Assembly: GCA_965243265.1 (NCBI GenBank)
Contig: CBDEUL010000005.1
Coordinates: forward strand, 1-64,000
Length of the DNA stretch: 64,000 nt
Source: Flavicella sp965243265
GTDB taxonomy: Bacteria > Bacteroidota > Bacteroidia > Flavobacteriales > Flavobacteriaceae
Direction of reading: 5' to 3'
Shown here piece by piece: positions 51,799 through 59,597 of this stretch. How positions within the stretch are numbered: position 1 is the first letter of the stretch; every line of letters begins with the position of its first letter. The notes beneath the pieces were generated by a model that saw only the letters and a list, made by a program, of their open reading frames with translations, was not told the DNA's origin and did no database searches. The position numbers were made by a program, and so were the translations under genes.

Positions 51799-53292
51799 TT
51801 ATGAATTTTCAAACTTGTTTGCTGACTTAGGAGCCTCCTTATTCATCATATTTTGAATTACATTATGCATCCACCCCAAACAAATAAGCCCTAAAAAGAA
51901 CATCAACAACCAACTACTAGACCACAATCCAGTCCCTTTTAACAAGTATCCAAACAAAATAGGACAAACAAATCCTCCTAATCCACCAAGAACACCTACC
52001 ATACCTCCTACAACTCCTACTTCACTCGGAAAATAATCAGGAATATGTTTATAAACAGCTGCCTTTCCAATTCCCCAAATAGAACCAATTAACACTGATA
52101 AAATTGCAAAAACCCACAAATTTGCTTGAAAATAAATATGAGTACTCCCTTTAATTATCAATTGTTTTTTCTGAATTTGATCTCCAACCCTAACATTAGC
52201 CTCTTGCCACACCTCCTTTACAGGTAGCAAATGAAACTCTTCTTTAGCATTTTCAAAAGCAGCATCCTTTTGTTCCATTGTATATACTTGACTTCCAACC
52301 TTTACATAACTATCTGTAACCTCTGTAACAACACCTGCCTTTTTAGCCATCACCCCTTTACCATCTGCATATATATCCATTCTAGGAATTACAAGCATAA
52401 TACTCACAACCACAGTTGCTCCTAAAACCCAATACATAACTTTTCTCGCACCCCATTTATCAGACATCCACCCCCCAACTGCTCTTATCAATCCTGATGG
52501 CAATGAAAAACAAGAAGCTAAAATTCCAGCAGTAACCAAATCTAAACGATATACGTTTGTATAATAAGGAACTAACCAACCTGCAAAAGCCACAAAACAA
52601 CCAAATACTAAAAAATAATACAGCCCAAACCTCCAAACTCTAACATTTCTAAGAGGAGCCAATTGCCCTTTTAAAGTCTTTTGAGCTGCTTCTGTTTTTT
52701 TATTTTCTGTTAAAAAGAAAAATAAAACAGCCACCACTACCAATACCAGCGCATAAATCCTAGGCATCACTCTCCAGCCCTCTAAATTTGTTTTTCCATC
52801 GGTTAAAAAATACAACAACTTAGGCCCAACCAAAGTAGTAATTGCAGCACCTGCATTACCAGCTCCAAAAACACCCAATGCCGTTCCTTGTTTTTCTTTA
52901 GGAAACCAAACAGACGTATACGCAATCCCAACAGCAAAACTAGCTCCTGCCATTCCAAACCCTAAACTACAAAACGCATATCCCCAAAAACTATCTACAT
53001 AAGACAAAGCCACCAAAGGCAAAGCACACAACAATAACAAACTCGTAAAAACAGGCTTTCCTCCAAACTTATCCGTCAAAATACCAGCAGGCAACCTAAA
53101 CACCGCACCTGTTAAAATAGGAATACCTATAAGCCAACCTATTTCAATTGAAGTCCAATTATAAACCTGATTATCCACTAAAAAAGTAACCAAAACCGCA
53201 TTAATCAACCAAACCGCAAAACAAATTGTAAAAGCAAAAGTGTTCATAAAAAGCACTTTATTAGCATTTCTTAAACTCAATGTATTTCCCAT
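51799..53292 (-). CDS. narK: NarK-type nitrate/nitrite transporter with soluble insertion
   Basis: A 497-aa major facilitator of the nitrate/nitrite porter family. The signature GVFGAGNAGAA is at residues 140-150, and the substrate arginines are in TGAVFRLPAG (Arg66) and SGLIRAVGGW (Arg270). Between the helix ending VIPRM (about 304) and the one starting YFQANLWVF (about 387) is a hydrophilic, beta-rich insertion of about 80 residues, predicted to face the periplasm by counting helices. It is quite distinct from the 447-aa NarK at 47534. Its promoter carries the same 16-bp operator as nirB. Confidence 0.9.
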   Translation of the reverse strand: MGNTLSLRNANKVLFMNTFAFTICFAVWLINAVLVTFLVDNQVYNWTSIEIGWLIGIPILTGAVFRLPAGILTDKFGGKPVFTSLLLLCALPLVALSYVDSFWGYAFCSLGFGMAGASFAVGIAYTSVWFPKEKQGTALGVFGAGNAGAAITTLVGPKLLYFLTDGKTNLEGWRVMPRIYALVLVVVAVLFFFLTENKKTEAAQKTLKGQLAPLRNVRVWRFGLYYFLVFGCFVAFAGWLVPYYTNVYRLDLVTAGILASCFSLPSGLIRAVGGWMSDKWGARKVMYWVLGATVVVSIMLVIPRMDIYADGKGVMAKKAGVVTEVTDSYVKVGSQVYTMEQKDAAFENAKEEFHLLPVKEVWQEANVRVGDQIQKKQLIIKGSTHIYFQANLWVFAILSVLIGSIWGIGKAAVYKHIPDYFPSEVGVVGGMVGVLGGLGGFVCPILFGYLLKGTGLWSSSWLLMFFLGLICLGWMHNVIQNMMNKEAPKSANKFENS

Positions 53293-53318
53293 TTTATATA
53301 TTCTTTTAATTAGGTCTA

Positions 53319-53351
53319 CAAAACTACGTAATTATACTTAAAAAATACTTA
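53319..53351 (-). promoter_or_regulatory. narK2 promoter and TACGTA-type operator
   Basis: On the minus strand TAGTTTTG (53326-53319) is the -7 box. TACGTA-N4-TACTTA (53325-53340) is base-for-base the 16-mer found at nirB, here overlapping the box. A further TACTTA is at 53346-53351. Confidence 0.58.
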
Positions 53352-53552
53352 GTTTAATAAAATTTTACAGAAAAAAAACAAACATCACACAGAAACAGTC
53401 TTGAGAAAACACAGGCGAAACAAAGAAAAACCCATTAAATATGCTTCGGAGAATGTACCCCAAAAATGTATTCTAGATTAAAAATAAGACAAAACATGGC
53501 AAAAGCACCAAACATCTAAAAGATATTTTTCATAATAAAAACTAAGTCTGAA

Positions 53553-53607
53553 TACTTAAATTCATACGTACAAAATTTTAAAATACACAGAAGTTCCTTT
53601 ATATTTG
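53553..53607 (+). promoter_or_regulatory. Response-regulator promoter with TACTTA/TACGTA pair
   Basis: TATATTTG (53600-53607) is the -7 box. TACTTA (53553-53558) and TACGTA (53565-53570) lie upstream, separated by 6 bp rather than 4. There is no -33 TTG. Confidence 0.45.
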
Positions 53608-53629
53608 TACAAAATTAAAAACTCTAGTA

Positions 53630-54292
53630 TTGAAAGACTCTATCAACATCGTACTGGCTGACGACCACTTACTCGTAAGAAATGGTATAAAATCTTTGCT
53701 CGAAGAAGAACCTAGCATTCATGTTATTGGAGAAGCATCTAATGGAAAAGAAGCACTTGAGTTGGCTCAAAGAACGCAACCAGATTTATTAATCATCGAT
53801 GTAAGAATGCCTGTAATGGACGGCATCGAAGCTGCTGGACTACTTAAAAACTACGCGCCAGACACCAAGTCTATTGTACTATCAATGCACGATTCTGAAG
53901 AATACATTTTAAAATCTATAAAAGCCGGAGCCAGTGGATACCTATTAAAAGATACTGGGCGCCCTGAGTTTTTAAAAGCAATAAATACAGTATATAAAGG
54001 AGGTAAATACTTTAGTGGTGACATTTCAAATGTAATTGTATCTAACTACCTACAAAATAAAACTGAAAAAACAGAACCTCAACAAGTTAACAAAAACACC
54101 CACGGATTAACAAAAAAGGAAATTGAAATTTTATCCTTTATTTTAACAGGGATGACAAATACTGAAATTTCTGAAAAACTTGGAAAAAGCAAAAGAACTA
54201 TTGAAACACATCGTTTTAATTTGATGAAAAAATTAAACGTTAAAAACTTAATAGAATTATCTTCTAAAGCTAAAGAATTAGGTTTTTCTTAA
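53630..54292 (+). CDS. NarL/FixJ family response regulator
   Basis: 220 aa. Receiver domain with phospho-acceptor Asp57 (LLIIDVRMP), acidic pocket ADDH (residues 10-13) and Lys106 in YLLKDTG. C-terminal LuxR-type helix-turn-helix (GLTKKEIEILSFILTGMTN, EKLGKSKRTIETHRFNLMKK). The start is a TTG codon, with no in-frame ATG close by. The likely partner is the HisKA_3 kinase at 41171, 11 kb away. It lies upstream of the nitrate reductase gene, which it probably controls. Confidence 0.9.
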   Translation: MKDSINIVLADDHLLVRNGIKSLLEEEPSIHVIGEASNGKEALELAQRTQPDLLIIDVRMPVMDGIEAAGLLKNYAPDTKSIVLSMHDSEEYILKSIKAGASGYLLKDTGRPEFLKAINTVYKGGKYFSGDISNVIVSNYLQNKTEKTEPQQVNKNTHGLTKKEIEILSFILTGMTNTEISEKLGKSKRTIETHRFNLMKKLNVKNLIELSSKAKELGFS

Positions 54293-54348
54293 TTTTACCT
54301 GCATAAAAATACTTATTCCTACAAAACACCTCTTAAAACAAAAATAAT

Positions 54349-54390
54349 TACGTATAAACCTACGTATTTGTACGTAATTTATTAACTTTG
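54349..54390 (+). promoter_or_regulatory. nasA promoter with three TACGTA half-sites
   Basis: TAACTTTG (54383-54390) is the -7 box. TACGTA occurs at 54349, 54361 and 54371; the last two form a perfect TACGTA-N4-TACGTA dyad and the first two a TACGTA-N6-TACGTA pair. This is the densest cluster of the element in the window. Confidence 0.6.
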
Positions 54391-54411
54391 CGACAGAAGT
54401 CATAATAACAC

Positions 54412-54448
54412 ATGCTTTTAATCATAAAGATGCCTAATTTTAAGCATC
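54412..54448 (+). promoter_or_regulatory. Possible attenuator in the nasA leader
   Basis: In the roughly 95-nt leader GATGC (54429-54433) can pair with GCATC (54444-54448), followed by CCTTTT. Alternatively ATGCTT (54412-54417) can pair with AAGCAT (54442-54447). The two pairings exclude each other, as in terminator/antiterminator switches, but the stems are short. Confidence 0.35.
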
Positions 54449-54484
54449 CCTTTTAAAAGTATTAATCTGACAAATATTATACTT

Positions 54485-57400
54485 ATGTCAACATCAAAGT
54501 CTTACAAAACAACTTGCTCATATTGCGGAGTAGGTTGTGGTATTATCGCTGAAAAGGACCACAATGGATCTCTAAAAGTTAAAGGTGATCCCAATCATCC
54601 AACAAACAAAGGAATGCTTTGTTCAAAAGGAATGAATTTACACTACGTAGCACAAGACACCTCAGACAGAATACTACACCCAGAAATGAGATGGAGTAAA
54701 AACCATCCCATGAAAAAGGTTTCTTGGGACACTGCTCTAGACAGAGCTGCTGCTGTATTTAAAAGTATTATCAAAAAACACGGACCAGACAGTGTTGGAT
54801 TTTATGTATCTGGACAGTGCCTTACTGAAGAGTATTACTTAGTAAACAAACTAACGAAAGGGTTTATAGGAACAAATAATATAGACACCAATTCTAGACT
54901 TTGTATGAGCTCTGCTGTTGTTGGTTACAAAAAAACCATTGGAGACGACAATGTTCCCATTGCTTATGAAGACATTGAATTGGCTGACACTTTTTTAATT
55001 ACAGGAGCAAACCCTGCTTGGTGTCATCCAATTCTATTCAGAAGACTTGAAAAACATAAAGAAGACAACCCTAATACAAAAATTATAGTTGTTGATCCTA
55101 GAAAAACACAAACTTGTGCCATCGCAGATTTACACTTACAAATTATACCTGGTACAGACGTTGTGTTAAATAACGCTATAGCCAAAAGACTAATTGATAA
55201 AAACAGAGTTGACACTAAGTTCATTAAAGAAAGTACCAATAATTACGAAGCCCTTAAAAGAGAAGTTAATAAAACAAGCTTAAGTCAAGCCGCCAAAATA
55301 TGTGGTATTAAAGTTGCCGATATTAAATTAGCGGCACAATACATAGGAAACGCAAAAGGCTTTATTAGCATGTGGACTATGGGATTGAATCAAAGTGTAA
55401 TTGGTGTAGATAAAAATGTTTCTTTATTAAACATATCACTACTAACAGGACATATTGGAAAACCTGGATCTGGTCCTTTCTCTTTAACAGGGCAACCAAA
55501 TGCCATGGGAGGTAGAGAAGTTGGAGGAATGGCTAATTTATTAGCTGCTCATAAAAACCTTGCCGATCCAAAAGATAGAGAGGAAGTTACTAATTTTTGG
55601 GGTTCTAATGAAATAGCTCCCAAACCAGGATTAACAGCTACCGAAATGTTTGATGCTCTAGATAGCGGAAAACTAAAAGCAATATGGATTATTTGTACCA
55701 ATCCAGTAGTTAGTTTACCCGATTCTAACAAAATAGAACGAGCATTAAAAAAAGCAAACTTTGTAGTAGTACAAGATATTTCTCATAAATCAGAAACAGT
55801 AGCTTTTGCCGATTTGGTATTACCTGCTGCTGGGTGGCTTGAAAAAGAAGGAACCATGACCAACTCTGAAAGAAGAGTTAGTTACCTTCCCAAAGGAATT
55901 GAAGCTCCTGGAGAAGCTTTACCTGACGCAGAAATACTTTGGAAATTTGCTCAAAAAATGGATTTCCCTGGTTTCAATTATAAAAATGTAAGTGAAGTTT
56001 ATGACGAACATTGCTTACTAACCAAAGGAACAAAAATTGATGTTTCTGGACTTTCTCATGAAAGATTAATCAATGAAGGAACCATGCAATGGCCAGTTCC
56101 AAACTCTAAACACACGGGAACAACAAGATTATACACAGATCATAAGTTTGACACAAACAACGGAAAAGCATCCTTTAATACACCTACACATACCGAAAAC
56201 CAATCAGAAAAAACCTCAACTGATTTCCCGCTTGTATTAAACACAGGTAGAATTAGAGATCAATGGCATACAAGAACTAAAACAGGAAAAGTTCAACGAT
56301 TGCTTACACATATTGAAGGACCTTATATAGAAATGAATGGGGTAGACGCTTTTAAGAGAAATCTAAAAGATGGAGATATTGTTGTTGTTAAAAACAAAAG
56401 AGGAGAAGCTAGAGTTACCGTTAAAGTAACCTATGATATTACCGCTGGAGCCGTTTTTATGCCAATGCATTTTGGAAAAATCATGAACAGTGATTATGGT
56501 AGAGCAAACAACCTTACCAATAATTTAATAGATCCTACATCTAAAGAACCTGATTTCAAATACGCAGCTGTTGAAGTTATAAAGTACCAAAAAGAAAAAC
56601 AAAAAATTTGTGTTATCGGTGGAGGTGCAGCAGCATACCGCTTTGTACAAACCTACCGAGAAAACAATGAAATAGACGAAATAGACGTATTCTCTAAAGA
56701 AGAAACTCCTTTCTACAACAGAGTTTTACTTCCTGAATATGTTAGCGAAGAACTGACATGGGAACAACTTCAAAAAATTAAAAAAGGAGAATTAGACAAG
56801 TTAAAAGTCACACTACACGCCAATACTTATATCACAAATATTGATAGAGAAAACAAACTCGTAACTGATAACAACGGAGAAACACATAGTTACGACCTTG
56901 TTATTATGGCTACAGGTAGTAGAGCTTTTATACCTAAAGATGCGCAATTAGACCTTCCAGGAAGGTTTACCATGAGAAACAAAGGAGATGCTGATGCACT
57001 TAAAAACTACCTTGAACAAACAGGGCTTCCACATGAAGAACAACATGTAGTAATTGTTGGTGGAGGATTACTAGGACTCGAACTTGCCGCAGCATTAAAC
57101 AAAAGAAACGTAAATATTACACTTGTACAAAGAGCCTCTCGTTTAATGGAACGTCAACTAGACCATGTAGCAAGTAGACTTTTAGCACAAGATGTTCAAG
57201 AAAGAGGAATTCAAGTTTATTTTGATAATGAAGTAAATACTGTTTTTGAAGACGATGAAATTAACAGTTTGTCAATTAATTTAAAAACAGGGAAAACCAT
57301 TACTGCAAATGCCATTGTATATGCTATTGGTACCATTCCTAATATTGAACTGGCCAGATCTGCCAAACTAACCTCTCAAAGAGGAGTTGTTGTAAACGAA

Positions 57401-58015
57401 TACTTACAAACCAGCGACCCTGATATTTTTGCCATGGGAGAAATTGCAGAATTTAAAAACAACCTTTTTGGTATTACCTCTGCCGCAGAACAACAAGCAG
57501 ATATTGCCGCTAAGTTTATTTTAGGAGACCTTAACAGTCATTACAAAGGCTCTGTTTTAATGAATATTTTAAAATTTGAAGACTTAGACTTATGCAGTAT
57601 TGGAAATATTGAATTCCCAGAAAACGACCCTTCTTACGAAGAAATATTACTCATGGATGTAAGCAAACGTTTTTACAAAAAATGTATTGTAAAAGATGAT
57701 CGTTTGGTAGGAGCTGTAATGATGGGTGACAAAAGTGAATTTGCAGAATTCAAAAGTTTGATAGAAGATAAAACCGAATTATCAGACAAAAGAAATGAGC
57801 TTTTAAGAGGACAAAGCAACACAACGCCCGTACTAGGAAAATTAATTTGCTCATGCAGTCAAGTAGGTGAAGGTAATTTAACAGAAGCTATTGACGGAGG
57901 ATGTAAAGATTTTACAGCCCTTTGTAAATCAACAGGAGCAGGACTAGGGTGCGGAAGCTGCAAACCAGAAGTAAGAGACATTTTAAAAGAACACTCAAAA
58001 AAAGAATTGGTCTAA
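54485..58015 (+). CDS. nasA: Fused assimilatory nitrate reductase: molybdopterin, FAD/NAD and BFD [2Fe-2S] domains
   Basis: 1176 aa. Residues 1 to about 700 form a Mo-bisMGD reductase: [4Fe-4S] ligands Cys11, Cys14, Cys18 and Cys46 (TTCSYCGVGC, GMLCSKG) and the probable Mo-ligand cysteine in NSRLCMSSAV. From about 705 a NirB-like flavoprotein starts (ICVIGGGAAAYRF, then VVIVGGGLLGLELAAAL). It ends at about 1121-1176 with a BFD-like cluster (CSCSQVGEG, GLGCGSCKP). In other bacteria the electron-input part is a separate subunit (NasB type), so NAD(P)H-driven nitrate reduction by one polypeptide is likely. The next gene starts 20 bp later. Confidence 0.92.
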   Translation: MSTSKSYKTTCSYCGVGCGIIAEKDHNGSLKVKGDPNHPTNKGMLCSKGMNLHYVAQDTSDRILHPEMRWSKNHPMKKVSWDTALDRAAAVFKSIIKKHGPDSVGFYVSGQCLTEEYYLVNKLTKGFIGTNNIDTNSRLCMSSAVVGYKKTIGDDNVPIAYEDIELADTFLITGANPAWCHPILFRRLEKHKEDNPNTKIIVVDPRKTQTCAIADLHLQIIPGTDVVLNNAIAKRLIDKNRVDTKFIKESTNNYEALKREVNKTSLSQAAKICGIKVADIKLAAQYIGNAKGFISMWTMGLNQSVIGVDKNVSLLNISLLTGHIGKPGSGPFSLTGQPNAMGGREVGGMANLLAAHKNLADPKDREEVTNFWGSNEIAPKPGLTATEMFDALDSGKLKAIWIICTNPVVSLPDSNKIERALKKANFVVVQDISHKSETVAFADLVLPAAGWLEKEGTMTNSERRVSYLPKGIEAPGEALPDAEILWKFAQKMDFPGFNYKNVSEVYDEHCLLTKGTKIDVSGLSHERLINEGTMQWPVPNSKHTGTTRLYTDHKFDTNNGKASFNTPTHTENQSEKTSTDFPLVLNTGRIRDQWHTRTKTGKVQRLLTHIEGPYIEMNGVDAFKRNLKDGDIVVVKNKRGEARVTVKVTYDITAGAVFMPMHFGKIMNSDYGRANNLTNNLIDPTSKEPDFKYAAVEVIKYQKEKQKICVIGGGAAAYRFVQTYRENNEIDEIDVFSKEETPFYNRVLLPEYVSEELTWEQLQKIKKGELDKLKVTLHANTYITNIDRENKLVTDNNGETHSYDLVIMATGSRAFIPKDAQLDLPGRFTMRNKGDADALKNYLEQTGLPHEEQHVVIVGGGLLGLELAAALNKRNVNITLVQRASRLMERQLDHVASRLLAQDVQERGIQVYFDNEVNTVFEDDEINSLSINLKTGKTITANAIVYAIGTIPNIELARSAKLTSQRGVVVNEYLQTSDPDIFAMGEIAEFKNNLFGITSAAEQQADIAAKFILGDLNSHYKGSVLMNILKFEDLDLCSIGNIEFPENDPSYEEILLMDVSKRFYKKCIVKDDRLVGAVMMGDKSEFAEFKSLIEDKTELSDKRNELLRGQSNTTPVLGKLICSCSQVGEGNLTEAIDGGCKDFTALCKSTGAGLGCGSCKPEVRDILKEHSKKELV

Positions 58016-58035
58016 CTCAATAAAAAACTAGTAAC

Positions 58036-59466
58036 ATGGTTAACAACTTACAACGTATTTTTATAAAAGGAGGTGTTCTATCTCCTGGCGAATTAAAGCA
58101 AGTTATTCGTTTAGCGGAAGCTCTCGGATTAGACAGCATATTTTTTGGATCTAGACAAGATATTATACTTCCTTTTCAAGAAAGTAATAGAGATATTTTA
58201 AAACAATTTTCAGATCTAGCAATAGATATTGTTACAGAACACTCACATCAAAATATTGTTTGTTCTTATGTTTCTGCTGATATATTTAAAAACACAGGCT
58301 GGCTAAATGGTGTAAAATACTTATACATCTTAGAAAACTTTAGATACAACCCAAAATTAAAAATCAACATAACAGATCCTAAACAACAATTAGTTCCTCT
58401 ATTTAGTGGAGAACTAAACTTTATTGCATCTGAACATGAAGATTACTGGTATCTAAATTTAAAACTTCCACATTGGGACAAACCCGTTTATTATCCTGTT
58501 CTTATTTTTAGTTATGACATTGCTAAGATTTCCAAAGAAATAGAGGAGATTTACACAGATGCCGATGATGTTGAAGAATTATTTGATCTAATCAATGCAA
58601 ATATTGAAACTAACAATAGAACTATTGAGAAAGAATTACAAATAGACTATGAACCTTTTCCTTATTACGAAGGAATGAACAAAATAGGTCTTAATAGATA
58701 CTGGCTAGGATTGTACTGGAGAAACAATCATTACGACATTAGCTTTCTAAAAGAGTTTTCTGATTTTTGCCTAAACCATAAAGTAGGTAAAATATGTATT
58801 ACACCTTGGAAATCTTTCATCGTAAAAGGAATCTACAAAGAAGACAAACTTACATTAGAAAAGTTCTTAGGTAAAAAAGGAATCAATGTAAGACACTCTT
58901 CCTTAGAATTGAACTGGCACATTCCTGTAAATGATAAAGACGCTTTAAATTTAAAAGAATTTATCGTTAAAAGCTTTGATCAAAATGATATCAGTACTTA
59001 CGGAATGACCTTTGGAATTAGCAATCATGGAGAAGACAAGTCGTATTTTACAACAGCCATGGTGGAAAAAAACAAAACACCTGATATCGTAAAAAATTTC
59101 CAAGTTAGACCAACCTTCAACGTGTTGTATTCTAAAAACTTTGACCCTAACTCACAAGAATACATTGTATACGCACAAGACATTGATAAAATAGAACTTC
59201 CTGGACTGTTAATGGAATTGAGTCAAATGTATTTCGATCAATTAGGAGAAACAACTGATAAAGAAAACAACAAAACATCTGACAAAACAACTCCTGTATT
59301 ATCTGAAGTACACCAATGTTCTGAATGCATGACTATATACGACAGCACTTATGGAGATGAAAAAGCCAACATTGCTCCCAATACTCCATTTGAAGAATTG
59401 CCTGAGAATTATACCTGCAATGTTTGCGAAGGTTCCAAAAAACAATTTAGCAAAATTGCTATTTAA
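58036..59466 (+). CDS. Nitrite/sulfite-reductase-like protein without sirohaem cysteines, C-terminal rubredoxin
   Basis: 476 aa. The N terminus (FIKGGVLSPGELKQVIRLAE, then FFGSRQDIILPF) resembles the ferredoxin-like half-domain of nitrite and sulfite reductases, and later segments (KICITPWKSFIVKGI) fit the same fold. Only three cysteines lie before residue 426, and no CX5C/CX3C cluster-sirohaem set exists, so catalysis as a nitrite reductase is not expected. The C terminus is a rubredoxin domain with Cys428, Cys431, Cys461 and Cys464 at normal spacing. Following nasA by 20 bp, it is a candidate electron carrier for nitrate reduction. Confidence 0.82.
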   Translation: MVNNLQRIFIKGGVLSPGELKQVIRLAEALGLDSIFFGSRQDIILPFQESNRDILKQFSDLAIDIVTEHSHQNIVCSYVSADIFKNTGWLNGVKYLYILENFRYNPKLKINITDPKQQLVPLFSGELNFIASEHEDYWYLNLKLPHWDKPVYYPVLIFSYDIAKISKEIEEIYTDADDVEELFDLINANIETNNRTIEKELQIDYEPFPYYEGMNKIGLNRYWLGLYWRNNHYDISFLKEFSDFCLNHKVGKICITPWKSFIVKGIYKEDKLTLEKFLGKKGINVRHSSLELNWHIPVNDKDALNLKEFIVKSFDQNDISTYGMTFGISNHGEDKSYFTTAMVEKNKTPDIVKNFQVRPTFNVLYSKNFDPNSQEYIVYAQDIDKIELPGLLMELSQMYFDQLGETTDKENNKTSDKTTPVLSEVHQCSECMTIYDSTYGDEKANIAPNTPFEELPENYTCNVCEGSKKQFSKIAI

Positions 59467-59497
59467 CAACCTATAATTGCACCTACCCCAATCCATA

Positions 59498-59533
59498 AAA
59501 CCTCCAAAATATCTTTTCTTTTTTTGGAGGTTT
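59498..59533 (+). terminator. Terminator of the nasA operon
   Basis: A 12-bp stem AAACCTCCAAAA / TTTTGGAGGTTT with a T-rich loop, about 31 bp past the rubredoxin-protein stop. Confidence 0.8.
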
Positions 59534-59597
59534 CTACATTTTACCCCTCTCTTAGCATCTAAACTATTTTTCTTTATATTTAAAAGAAAAACATGCT

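Larger units (their letters stand above)
53293..53629. other. Divergent regulatory region of narK2 and the response regulator
   Basis: 337 bp without a gene. TACGTA/TACTTA elements lie at both ends (53325-53351 and 53553-53570). The middle, about 53360-53540, is A-rich, with no frame or structure that I can support. Confidence 0.7.

Noticed and set aside
58036..59466. Annotation of the rubredoxin protein as a functional nitrite or sulfite reductase
   Set aside because: The sirohaem/[4Fe-4S] cysteine pattern is absent, so only a scaffold relationship is supported.
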